Source: an uncultured Flavobacteriaceae bacterium (GTDB lineage Bacteria > Bacteroidota > Bacteroidia > Flavobacteriales > Flavobacteriaceae). From it: a stretch of DNA of 64,000 bases. The notes under the pieces are model-generated. The model searched no databases. It was not told the DNA's origin and saw nothing but the letters and a program-made list of their open reading frames with translations. A program made the position numbers and the translations under genes. The stretch lies in NCBI GenBank assembly GCA_905479625.1, contig CAJQNF010000045.1, positions 26,143 through 90,142 of the forward strand, read 5' to 3'. Shown here piece by piece: positions 27,275 to 35,498 of this stretch. Position 1 is the stretch's first letter. Each line of letters opens with the position of its first letter.

Positions 27275-28914
27275 AAAAATTAAAAAGAGCTGCAGTGATC
27301 GGCAGTCTTGTCCTGATCAGCACATTTTTATTTGCGTTTAAATCGGATTTTTTCGAGGTAGCGAAGCAAATGGAAATTTACACCACATTGTTTAAAGAAT
27401 TGAATCTGTACTATATAGATGAAATTAATCCTGCAGAATTAACAGAGAAAGCTATTAATGAAATGCTGGAGGATCTCGATCCTTATACGAGGTATTATGA
27501 TGAACAAGGTGTAGAGGCGGTTAAGATCAATTCTTCAGGAGAATACAGTGGTATTGGTGCAGAATCAAGTCACTATGATGATAAGCTTGTCATTACTGAG
27601 GTATTTGAGGGCTATTCAGCTGAGGAGGTTGGTATTAAAGTGGGGGATCAAATCATGAAGATTGATGATGTTTTTGTCGCAGATTTCGATAGCAATCAAA
27701 TTTCAACTTTGTTAAAAGGAATTCCTGACAGCACGGTGAAGCTGATGATAAAGAGACAAAATGAAACACTTAATTTTACGGTAAAGCGAGAAAAAATTAT
27801 CGTAGATCCCGTGCCTCATTTTCAGATGGTAACTCCTGAAATTGGCTATATCGCATTTAACAAATTCAACAATAAGGCTTCGGCTTCCGTAAAGTCAGCC
27901 TTTGTAGACCTGAAGGAAGAAGGAATGAATAAGTTGATACTTGACCTTAGAGGTAATCCAGGAGGCTTGTTGAATGAGGCTATCAATATTACGAATTTCT
28001 TTGTTCCTAAAAATGAGGTTGTGGTGAGCACAAAAGCCAAATTAAAAAAATGGAGCGAAGTATATAAAACCAGGTATGAACCTATTGACCTGGAGATTCC
28101 TATTGTGGTTTTGATCGATGGAAAATCAGCGTCTGCTGCTGAGATTGTGGCGGGGTCATTACAGGATCTTGATCGAGCAGTTATCCTGGGCGAAAGATCC
28201 TTTGGAAAGGGGTTAGTTCAGCGCTATAGAAATCTTACTTATGGGACAAAGCTTAAATTGACGATTTCTAAATATTATACGCCTAGTGGAAGAAATATAC
28301 AGGAACTTGATTATACCCATCGCGACGGAGATGATGTTCCTAAATTTGCGAAAGAAAACAGAAATTCCTTTACAACTAAAAATGGCAGAACGGTCTATGA
28401 TGGAGGTGGCATATCTCCTGATATTGAAATTGAAAAGTCAGCTTTGACAGCGTCAACAAAAGCCTTGTTGAGGTCAGACGCTATTTTCAACTTTGCAACT
28501 GAGTATTTTTATCTCAATCCAACAATCGCAAGCCCTGAGACCTATGTTTTTGAGGATGCACAGTTTGATCAATTCATATCATTTTTACAAGGAGGAAATT
28601 CAAATTTTAAAACCAAGTCTGAAACTAAGTTTGAAGCAGCTTTTGAACTCTCAGAAAAGGAAGACTTGTCTGATGGGATTAAGTCATCTTATAAGACTTT
28701 AGCAGAAAAAATGGAACAGGAAAAAATTAGTGAATTGGATAAGAATCGTGAAAATATCAAAGAAATACTGAGCGATGAGATTATCAACCGGTACTATTTT
28801 GAAAAAGGAGAGTACCAAAACCACATAGAATTTAGTCCTTACATAAAAGAAGCTATTTCAGTTCTTGAAAATGAGGATCAATACACAAGTATTTTATTGA
28901 ATGGAAAAAATTAA
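27271..28914 (+). CDS. S41-family C-terminal processing peptidase
   Basis: PDZ domain; DGKSASAAEIVAGSLQDLDRAVILGERSFGKGLVQ catalytic region. Confidence 0.95.
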   Translation: MKKLKRAAVIGSLVLISTFLFAFKSDFFEVAKQMEIYTTLFKELNLYYIDEINPAELTEKAINEMLEDLDPYTRYYDEQGVEAVKINSSGEYSGIGAESSHYDDKLVITEVFEGYSAEEVGIKVGDQIMKIDDVFVADFDSNQISTLLKGIPDSTVKLMIKRQNETLNFTVKREKIIVDPVPHFQMVTPEIGYIAFNKFNNKASASVKSAFVDLKEEGMNKLILDLRGNPGGLLNEAINITNFFVPKNEVVVSTKAKLKKWSEVYKTRYEPIDLEIPIVVLIDGKSASAAEIVAGSLQDLDRAVILGERSFGKGLVQRYRNLTYGTKLKLTISKYYTPSGRNIQELDYTHRDGDDVPKFAKENRNSFTTKNGRTVYDGGGISPDIEIEKSALTASTKALLRSDAIFNFATEYFYLNPTIASPETYVFEDAQFDQFISFLQGGNSNFKTKSETKFEAAFELSEKEDLSDGIKSSYKTLAEKMEQEKISELDKNRENIKEILSDEIINRYYFEKGEYQNHIEFSPYIKEAISVLENEDQYTSILLNGKN

Positions 28915-30574
28915 ACGGACCCGGGCTCAGATATCTACAAATGCCATTGAAAGAATTTATATCACCATGCGGCATTTATTTATCAGAGGATTTTATAAAC
29001 CAATGGGTGTTTCAGGGAATGCCCTTATCAATGAACTTTTAATTTTACGGCCCGAAATCTATGGCTCCGTAGGTGAGGAAATAGCCGAGCTTGAAGGGTT
29101 GTCATATATCATAGACAGGCTACCTGAAGGCATCGCTGAATGTCGTTATATTAGTCTGACTGCGGATGAAGGTTTGCGCGAATCACATTTTAAAAAGATC
29201 GTTCCGGCCAAACGAAGACGAAATTGTTATAGGATAGATAGTGATCAGATGAATATTGAGATTACCAGAGGAAGATCTGATATTTATGATATCCTGACCC
29301 ATTTGACTTTTATGTTCATCGAGGCAAAAAAAATCGCCCGCAAAGTTTTGATCAATGATGAAGGTCATACCATAAGAGAGTGGAATCATCTTGAAGAAGT
29401 GGTGTTGATGAATAAAAAGATCAACAAGAATGAAAGAGAAGTCCTGATTGCACATTTGTCAACTTTTTTGGGAAGAAGTTATGAGGAAATTCAAAAGGCA
29501 GATGTCGATTTTGCCACTGGTCATTCTCCGAACAGATTCTTTCATGTGATCTACTGGATGGGTAAACTTTCCTTGAACGAAATTCTGGAAGATAAAAAAT
29601 ATGAAATCACTTTCAGCCCTATTCTTAGAGAAAGGATTGGCCACCATATATCTGGTGAAAGTTGGGCTGACAATATCAAAAAGGAGCTTTTTAAGAGAGG
29701 TTTGATGGATAGACCTATTCATATCATCAGCGCAAATATGCACAGTGTGATGAACTCTATTTATGCTGAGATGTTCTTGCCAAATGAAGCAAGTAAGAAT
29801 AATGGTATCTCGCTATTTGAATTGATTGGAAATTCAGAAAACAAAGATCTTAGAAAGATTATTAAAAAAGGAGCAGGAAAAAAAGGGTTGACTTTTATTA
29901 AGGACACTACCGGTGCCAATATTGATGTTCAGATTATTGATACAGAAATGATAGACCTGGAAAAAACCCGCTATAAAATAAAACATTCAAAAAAGGTAAA
30001 ACCAGTCATTATTGTGATGGATTATGCCTTTGGAGAGCAAGCCTACGAAACACTTGATGAATTATTGAAGCCTTATGAGCTGGCTTCCGGTGACAAGAAA
30101 CATTTGAATATAGATTCTGTTTCTGTTATGGGAAAAGCTGGAATTTTGGAAGGTGTAAAAGGAGATATCATGATTCCGACCTCACATATTTTTGAAGGAA
30201 CGGCAGATAATTACCCGTTTACGAATGAATTGAAAGCTGAAGACCTTAAAGATGAAGGACTTGATATTTATGAAGGCTCAATGATTACAGTTCTTGGAAC
30301 TTCTCTGCAAAACAGAGATATTTTAGAATTCTTTTATAATTCTACCTGGAAAGTGATTGGTCTGGAAATGGAAGGAGCTCATTATCAGAAAGCGATTCAA
30401 TCTGCCTCTCAGATCAGAGGTAATGTAAAGCAAAACATTAAAGTAAGATACGCTTATTACGCTTCAGATAATCCATTAGAGACTGGAAGCACACTTGCAT
30501 CAGGCGGCCTAGGAGCTTCAGGGGTCAAACCTACTTACTTGATTACTCAGAAGATTTTAGAGCAGATCTTTTAA
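28901..30574 (+). CDS. Conserved hypothetical protein (DUF6909-like by recollection) with putative nucleoside-phosphorylase-like C-terminal half
   Basis: 557 aa; C-terminal 'VMGKAGILEGVKGDIMIPTSHIFEGT ... VIGLEMEGAHYQKA ... IKVRYAYYASDNPLETGSTLASGG' in PNP/MTAN-like order. Confidence 0.65.
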   Translation: MEKIKRTRAQISTNAIERIYITMRHLFIRGFYKPMGVSGNALINELLILRPEIYGSVGEEIAELEGLSYIIDRLPEGIAECRYISLTADEGLRESHFKKIVPAKRRRNCYRIDSDQMNIEITRGRSDIYDILTHLTFMFIEAKKIARKVLINDEGHTIREWNHLEEVVLMNKKINKNEREVLIAHLSTFLGRSYEEIQKADVDFATGHSPNRFFHVIYWMGKLSLNEILEDKKYEITFSPILRERIGHHISGESWADNIKKELFKRGLMDRPIHIISANMHSVMNSIYAEMFLPNEASKNNGISLFELIGNSENKDLRKIIKKGAGKKGLTFIKDTTGANIDVQIIDTEMIDLEKTRYKIKHSKKVKPVIIVMDYAFGEQAYETLDELLKPYELASGDKKHLNIDSVSVMGKAGILEGVKGDIMIPTSHIFEGTADNYPFTNELKAEDLKDEGLDIYEGSMITVLGTSLQNRDILEFFYNSTWKVIGLEMEGAHYQKAIQSASQIRGNVKQNIKVRYAYYASDNPLETGSTLASGGLGASGVKPTYLITQKILEQIF

Positions 30575-30641
30575 AATTTTGAATAAATTCTATTTCCTGA
30601 GTATTTCATACTTGGTTTTGGGCTTAATTGAATTTTTAAAG

Positions 30642-30649
30642 TATTTTTG
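30642..30649 (+). promoter_or_regulatory. Bacteroidota -7-like element TATTTTTG upstream of purD
   Basis: Matches TAnnTTTG, 20 nt before start. Confidence 0.5.
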
Positions 30650-30669
30650 CTGGCATAAATACAGCATAC

Positions 30670-31941
30670 ATGAATATACTTATTTTAGGGTCAGGAGGTA
30701 GAGAATGTACATTAGCCTGGAAGTTGGCTCAAAGTTCCAAATGCGGAGATCTTTTCATCGCTCCTGGAAATGCAGGGACAGTAAAATTTGGAACAAACCT
30801 TGAGCTCAATCCAAATGATTTTAAGCAGGTAAAAGAAGCCGTCTTAAACCATGATATCCAGATGGTCATCGTAGGACCAGAGGACCCTTTGGTACTTGGA
30901 ATTCATGACTTTTTCCTTGAAGATAATGATCTTAAAAACATTCCGGTAATAGGCCCTCAAAAATATGCTGCCCAATTAGAAGGAAGTAAAGAATTTGCTA
31001 AGGAGTTTATGTACAGACATGATATTCCGACAGCTCAATACAAAAGTTTTACCGTTGAAAATTTGGAAGAAGGGTATCAATTTCTAGAGACGCTTCATGC
31101 GCCTTATGTCCTAAAAGCGGATGGATTAGCGGCAGGAAAAGGTGTTTTGATCCTGAATGATCTGCAGGAGGCAAAAAAGGAACTTGAAGAGATGCTGGGA
31201 CAACAGAAGTTTGGCGCAGCGAGCTCTAAAGTAGTCATTGAAGAATTTTTAGACGGCATTGAAATGAGTTCTTTTGTACTTACTGACAGTGAGAACTATG
31301 TTATTTTGCCAAATGCAAAAGATTATAAACGTATTGGAGAAGGAGACAAAGGCCTGAATACCGGTGGTATGGGAGCCATATCTCCTGTACCCTTTGCCGA
31401 TGCAGAATTTCTGTCCAAAGTTGAAAAAAGGGTGATCATACCTACAATTGAAGGATTAAAGAAAGATCAGATAGCTTATGTAGGGTTTATTTTTATCGGT
31501 TTGATCAGGGTAAATAACGAGCCCTATGTGATCGAGTACAATGTCAGGATGGGAGACCCTGAGACAGAAGTGGTCATACCAAGAATCAAATCAGATCTTG
31601 TCGAGCTTTTTAAGGCTACGGCAGATAAAAAATTGAACAATTTTAATCTTGATATTGATCAAAGGTCTGCGACAACTGTGATGATGGTTTCGGGAGGTTA
31701 TCCAGAGGCATATGATAAAGGAATGCAGATCACAGGATTGGAAAAGGTTGAGGATTCAATCGTTTTTCAGGCAGGAACCAAGCTTTCAGGAGATAAAATA
31801 TTGACCAGCGGCGGACGCGTCCTCGCTGTGACTTCTTATGGAGTTGACTTTAAGCAGGCCCTTAAGCAGTCGTATAAAAATATTGAGAAAATTCATTTTG
31901 ATAAAATGAACTACAGAACCGATATCGGATTTGATCTTTAG
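30670..31941 (+). CDS. purD: Phosphoribosylamine-glycine ligase
   Basis: MNILILGSGGRECTLAWKLAQS; VLKADGLAAGKGVLIL; NVRMGDPETEVV. Confidence 0.97.
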   Translation: MNILILGSGGRECTLAWKLAQSSKCGDLFIAPGNAGTVKFGTNLELNPNDFKQVKEAVLNHDIQMVIVGPEDPLVLGIHDFFLEDNDLKNIPVIGPQKYAAQLEGSKEFAKEFMYRHDIPTAQYKSFTVENLEEGYQFLETLHAPYVLKADGLAAGKGVLILNDLQEAKKELEEMLGQQKFGAASSKVVIEEFLDGIEMSSFVLTDSENYVILPNAKDYKRIGEGDKGLNTGGMGAISPVPFADAEFLSKVEKRVIIPTIEGLKKDQIAYVGFIFIGLIRVNNEPYVIEYNVRMGDPETEVVIPRIKSDLVELFKATADKKLNNFNLDIDQRSATTVMMVSGGYPEAYDKGMQITGLEKVEDSIVFQAGTKLSGDKILTSGGRVLAVTSYGVDFKQALKQSYKNIEKIHFDKMNYRTDIGFDL

Positions 31942-31994
31942 GGATATCATCTTTTATTTAGGCGTCTGGTTTCGATCTACCTCAAATCACTGTA

Positions 31995-33062
31995 TTGAGT
32001 CAAAACAAGCAACATAAAAAGATCCTGGTAGCACCTCTTAATTGGGGTCTGGGTCATGCCACGCGGTGCATTCCTGTTATTGAAGCACTCATCAAATATG
32101 ATTTTCAACCAATATTGGCAGGAGATGGAGATTCTCTTCAGCTTTTAAGACAAGAATTTCCTGAATTAAAATATTATCAGCTTCCTTCAACTGAAGTAGT
32201 TTATGCCGAAAAAGGAAGTCTTTTAAAATACAAGCTACTGTCTCAGACTCCAAAGTTAATAAGGGCCGTTAAACTCGAAAAAAAGAAGACACAAGAGATC
32301 CATAAATTAGAAAAGCTAAGTGGAATTATCTCAGATAATCGATTCGGTGTTCGATGTGATGAGATTCCAAGTATTTATATTACCCATCAAATACAGGTGC
32401 TGAGCGGAGTAACGAGTTTATTAAGCAGCAGATACCATCAGCAGATTATATCGAAATTCAGCGAATGCTGGGTGCCGGATTACGAATCAAACGGATTGGC
32501 CGGAGAATTGTCAAAACGTGGAAAGCGGAAATTGTTGTTAAAATATATTGGACCTCTAAGTAGGTTTACACATCATCCGCAAGATAAAAAATGGGATATT
32601 GTCGCCGTATTGAGCGGCCCTGAGCCTCAGCGAGGAATTCTTGAAGCGAAAATTAAAGAAGAATTAAGATTGTATGCCGGTCAAATTTTGATTATTCAGG
32701 GAGTTGTTGAAAGCAAACAAAATACACTATCAGAAGGAAATTTAACCATTGTTAACTTTATGCTGCAACAGGAATTAGGTGATGCCATTGAGCAAGGTGA
32801 ACTTATTCTATCAAGATCGGGATATAGCAGTGTGATGGATCTTTATGCATTGGGAGCAACAGCCTATTTTATACCAACCCCAGGCCAATTCGAACAGGAG
32901 TATCTGGCTGAGTATTTAAAACAAAAAGGAGATAGTGATTTTTCCAATCAGGCTTCATTTCAAATCGGTAAGCTCAGTAATATGAAGAACCATAAGGGAT
33001 TTAGGCATAAAAAAACATCAAAAAATAATCTCAACAGATCACTTTTTGATGTTTTTAATTAA
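31995..33062 (+). CDS. Glycosyltransferase (MurG/GT-B-like)
   Basis: LVAPLNWGLGHATRCIPVIEAL; C-terminal 'ELILSRSGYSSVMDLYALGATAYFIPTPGQFEQEYLAEYL' GT-B donor-binding-like motif. Confidence 0.8.
   Translation: MSQNKQHKKILVAPLNWGLGHATRCIPVIEALIKYDFQPILAGDGDSLQLLRQEFPELKYYQLPSTEVVYAEKGSLLKYKLLSQTPKLIRAVKLEKKKTQEIHKLEKLSGIISDNRFGVRCDEIPSIYITHQIQVLSGVTSLLSSRYHQQIISKFSECWVPDYESNGLAGELSKRGKRKLLLKYIGPLSRFTHHPQDKKWDIVAVLSGPEPQRGILEAKIKEELRLYAGQILIIQGVVESKQNTLSEGNLTIVNFMLQQELGDAIEQGELILSRSGYSSVMDLYALGATAYFIPTPGQFEQEYLAEYLKQKGDSDFSNQASFQIGKLSNMKNHKGFRHKKTSKNNLNRSLFDVFN
33011..33056. terminator. Terminator-like inverted repeat overlapping the 3' end of the glycosyltransferase CDS
   Basis: aaaaacatcaaaaa (33011-33024) / tttttgatgttttt (33043-33056), perfect 14-bp arms. 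Confidence 0.6.
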
Positions 33063-33074
33063 GTTATTTGATCT

Positions 33075-33425
33075 TTAAATAAAAGACAGATCTGCCTTAT
33101 CCACTTCCTGAACGTTAACGACCTTATTTGATTTATAGGTAACTTCTTTTACAGCTTCATCTCCTACCAGATACCACTTACCATCTTTTTCACCATTATT
33201 GTAAAAAGCAACTACTTTAATTTCTCCTTCTTTATTGTAGGAAACCCACTTATCATGAAGTTTATCATTTTTGAAAAAACCAACTTCTTTTACCATTCCA
33301 TTGTCATGATAATAGGTGGCTTTAACCAGATCTTCTTGTTTTTCAAATGTTGGTTCTATCTCCTGAGCGAAAGAAACGCTTATCATCAATAGAAACACTG
33401 TTAAGGTGGCGACTAACTTTTTCAT
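33075..33425 (-). CDS. Secreted YwqK/MORN-repeat-like protein
   Basis: Signal peptide ending SFAQ; repeats YYHDNGMVKEVGFFKNDKLHDKWVSYNKEGEIKVVAFYNNGEKDGKW. Confidence 0.8.
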   Translation of the reverse strand: MKKLVATLTVFLLMISVSFAQEIEPTFEKQEDLVKATYYHDNGMVKEVGFFKNDKLHDKWVSYNKEGEIKVVAFYNNGEKDGKWYLVGDEAVKEVTYKSNKVVNVQEVDKADLSFI

Positions 33426-33465
33426 AATATAATGTTTTTGATTTTCTTAGGGTAAAAGTAATTAT

Positions 33466-33515
33466 TTAACACTAAATAAACAATAAGTTTACAATAACTT
33501 AACATTGGAAAAACA
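33466..33515 (+). promoter_or_regulatory. Array of five TTAACA-like hexamers at 11-bp pitch (Pho-box-like)
   Basis: TTAACA 33466, TAAACA 33477, TTTACA 33488, TTAACA 33499, AAAACA 33510; upstream of YwqK-like gene. Confidence 0.55.
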
Positions 33516-33558
33516 AATATATTGTGTGAAAAACCTTGTTAATCAGTAAATTAAAGGT

Positions 33559-34596
33559 TTATTTTGCCCTGTTTAAGGTAAATGAAAAAATAGAACCCTG
33601 ATCAATTGTACTCTCTACAAAGACTTCCTGATCATGTGCTTCAACGATATGTTTTACGATAGCAAGTCCCAGTCCTGAGCCTCCCTGATCCCTGGAGCGA
33701 CTTTTTTCTACCCGGTAGAACCTTTCAAATAATCTTGGAAGATTACCCTTTTCTATACCAACACCATCGTCTTCAAATTTGAATAGAAATTGATGAATAG
33801 AATGGGGTTCAATACTGACTAAGGTGCTCCCACCAACCTTACCATACTTGATGGAATTTGACAATAGATTCATGACAACCTGTTCTATTTTGTCCTTATC
33901 TGCTCTTACCATTATTGGAAATTTATAGGGCTCTTTAAAATCGATTCGAATATTTTTTTTGCTGGCTTTTAATTCAAATAAATCGAAGGAGTCAAGCAGC
34001 AATTTGACCATATTAAAATTATCCTGTTCCAGTTTCATCCCCGATTCCAGCTTGGCAATCATGTCAAGATCTTTGACGATGTATGACAAACGCTCTATAC
34101 TTTTGTTGGTTCTCTCTAAATATTTTTTAATGATAACAGGGTCATCCAAATCATCATCGAGAACGGTTAAAAGATATCCTTGAGCCGTAAAAATCGGCGT
34201 TTTAAGTTCATGTGCGATATCACCAATAAAATCACGTCGAAAATCATCTCGGTTGTGCAGCTGTTCAACTTCTTTGTGTTTGGTTTCGGCAAATTTTCGG
34301 ATGCGTTTGATAAATTTTTCAAAATCAATATCCTTTAATTCCTTTTTTAATAAGGGTTCATTGTCAAAGAGGTTTGATTCATAAACTTTGTTTAATTGAA
34401 GAAAAATGAACTTTCTCATTTGAAAACCATAAATGAAGTATATGGCAATAAAATAACCTAAACCAATCAGAGTAACATTGATCAGGTTGACCTCCAGATA
34501 AAAATAAAAAATCAAAGAAATCACGATAAGCGCGATTAAACTGAGGAAAGCAGTCCGTAAGGCCTGCTTTTGAAGAAGTGTCAATTTCATTCCCAA
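33559..34596 (-). CDS. Sensor histidine kinase (PhoR-like)
   Basis: FIGDIAHELKTPIFTAQGYL H-box; NLLSNSIKYG N-box; FEDDGVGI; GGSGLGLAIVKHIVEAH; two N-terminal TMs. Confidence 0.93.
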   Translation of the reverse strand: MGMKLTLLQKQALRTAFLSLIALIVISLIFYFYLEVNLINVTLIGLGYFIAIYFIYGFQMRKFIFLQLNKVYESNLFDNEPLLKKELKDIDFEKFIKRIRKFAETKHKEVEQLHNRDDFRRDFIGDIAHELKTPIFTAQGYLLTVLDDDLDDPVIIKKYLERTNKSIERLSYIVKDLDMIAKLESGMKLEQDNFNMVKLLLDSFDLFELKASKKNIRIDFKEPYKFPIMVRADKDKIEQVVMNLLSNSIKYGKVGGSTLVSIEPHSIHQFLFKFEDDGVGIEKGNLPRLFERFYRVEKSRSRDQGGSGLGLAIVKHIVEAHDQEVFVESTIDQGSIFSFTLNRAK

Positions 34597-34614
34597 ATAT
34601 ACGGGAAGATCTTA

Positions 34615-35331
34615 TTAATCTACAAATTTATAGCCGACTCCTTTTATGGTTTTGATAAAATGGTCACCAATTTTCTCTCTGAGTTTTCTGATGTGAACAT
34701 CGATGGTTCTTCCTCCGACAACCACATCCTGTCCCCAGACGGTTTTTAAAATAATCTCACGATTAAAGACCTTATTAGGAACACTGGCCAACAGCGATAA
34801 TAATTCAAACTCCTTTCGGGGCAGTGTAATTTCTTTGCCATCGATCTCAACAAAATATTCATCCTTGTTAATGGTGATGCCATCAAAGCTAAGTATATTC
34901 TCTTTTTTTTCTTCGCTTGACATAAGCCTTCTTAGTAAGCCTTTTACTTTGCTAACAAGCACTTTCGGTTTTACCGGTTTGGTAATATAGTCGTCTGCAC
35001 CGGCTTCGAACCCCGCCATTTGAGAGTAATCCTCTCCTCTTGCCGTAAAAAAAGCGATAATGACGTTTTCTAGGCCTTTTATATTTCTAATTTTCTCACA
35101 AGCTTCAATCCCGTCCATTTCCGGCATCATGATATCTAACAGGATCAAATGAGGTTGAATAACTTTGGCATTGATCACAGCCTCTGCTCCTTGAGATGCT
35201 TTGAACACCTGATAGCCCTCCTTCTTCAAATGATACCCAACAATTTCTAGAATGTCTGGTTCATCATCCACTAAGAGAATCTTTATCGATCCGTTATCCA
35301 TTGGATTGTCTTTTAAGTTTTTATGATACAA
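34615..35331 (-). CDS. OmpR/PhoB-family response regulator
   Basis: ILLVDDEPDILEIVGYHL; LILLDIMMPEMDGIE; C-terminal winged helix GGRTIDVHIRKLREKIGDHFIKTIKGVGYKF. Confidence 0.95.
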   Translation of the reverse strand: MYHKNLKDNPMDNGSIKILLVDDEPDILEIVGYHLKKEGYQVFKASQGAEAVINAKVIQPHLILLDIMMPEMDGIEACEKIRNIKGLENVIIAFFTARGEDYSQMAGFEAGADDYITKPVKPKVLVSKVKGLLRRLMSSEEKKENILSFDGITINKDEYFVEIDGKEITLPRKEFELLSLLASVPNKVFNREIILKTVWGQDVVVGGRTIDVHIRKLREKIGDHFIKTIKGVGYKFVD

Positions 35332-35403
35332 AAGTAGGTAATTTTCAACGCTTACACACCTGTTAACAATAACTTAATATAGTAACACAAGCAACACTTT
35401 TTT

Positions 35404-35442
35404 TTGACCAACTATTAAATCGGACTTAACATTCCTATAACA
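35404..35442 (+). promoter_or_regulatory. Array of four TTAACA-like hexamers at 11-bp pitch (Pho-box-like)
   Basis: TTGACC 35404, TTAAAT 35415, TTAACA 35426, ATAACA 35437; upstream of Cys-repeat lipoprotein. Confidence 0.45.
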
Positions 35443-35498
35443 TAGGAAGCAGACTTTTGTCCTGTAAATTGAAATCAATTAAAACTAAAAAACTAAAA

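Noticed and set aside
33097-33106. DnaA-box-like TTATCCACT near 33.1 kb
   Set aside because: Single site inside a coding sequence with no cluster or AT-rich unwinding region; not an origin.
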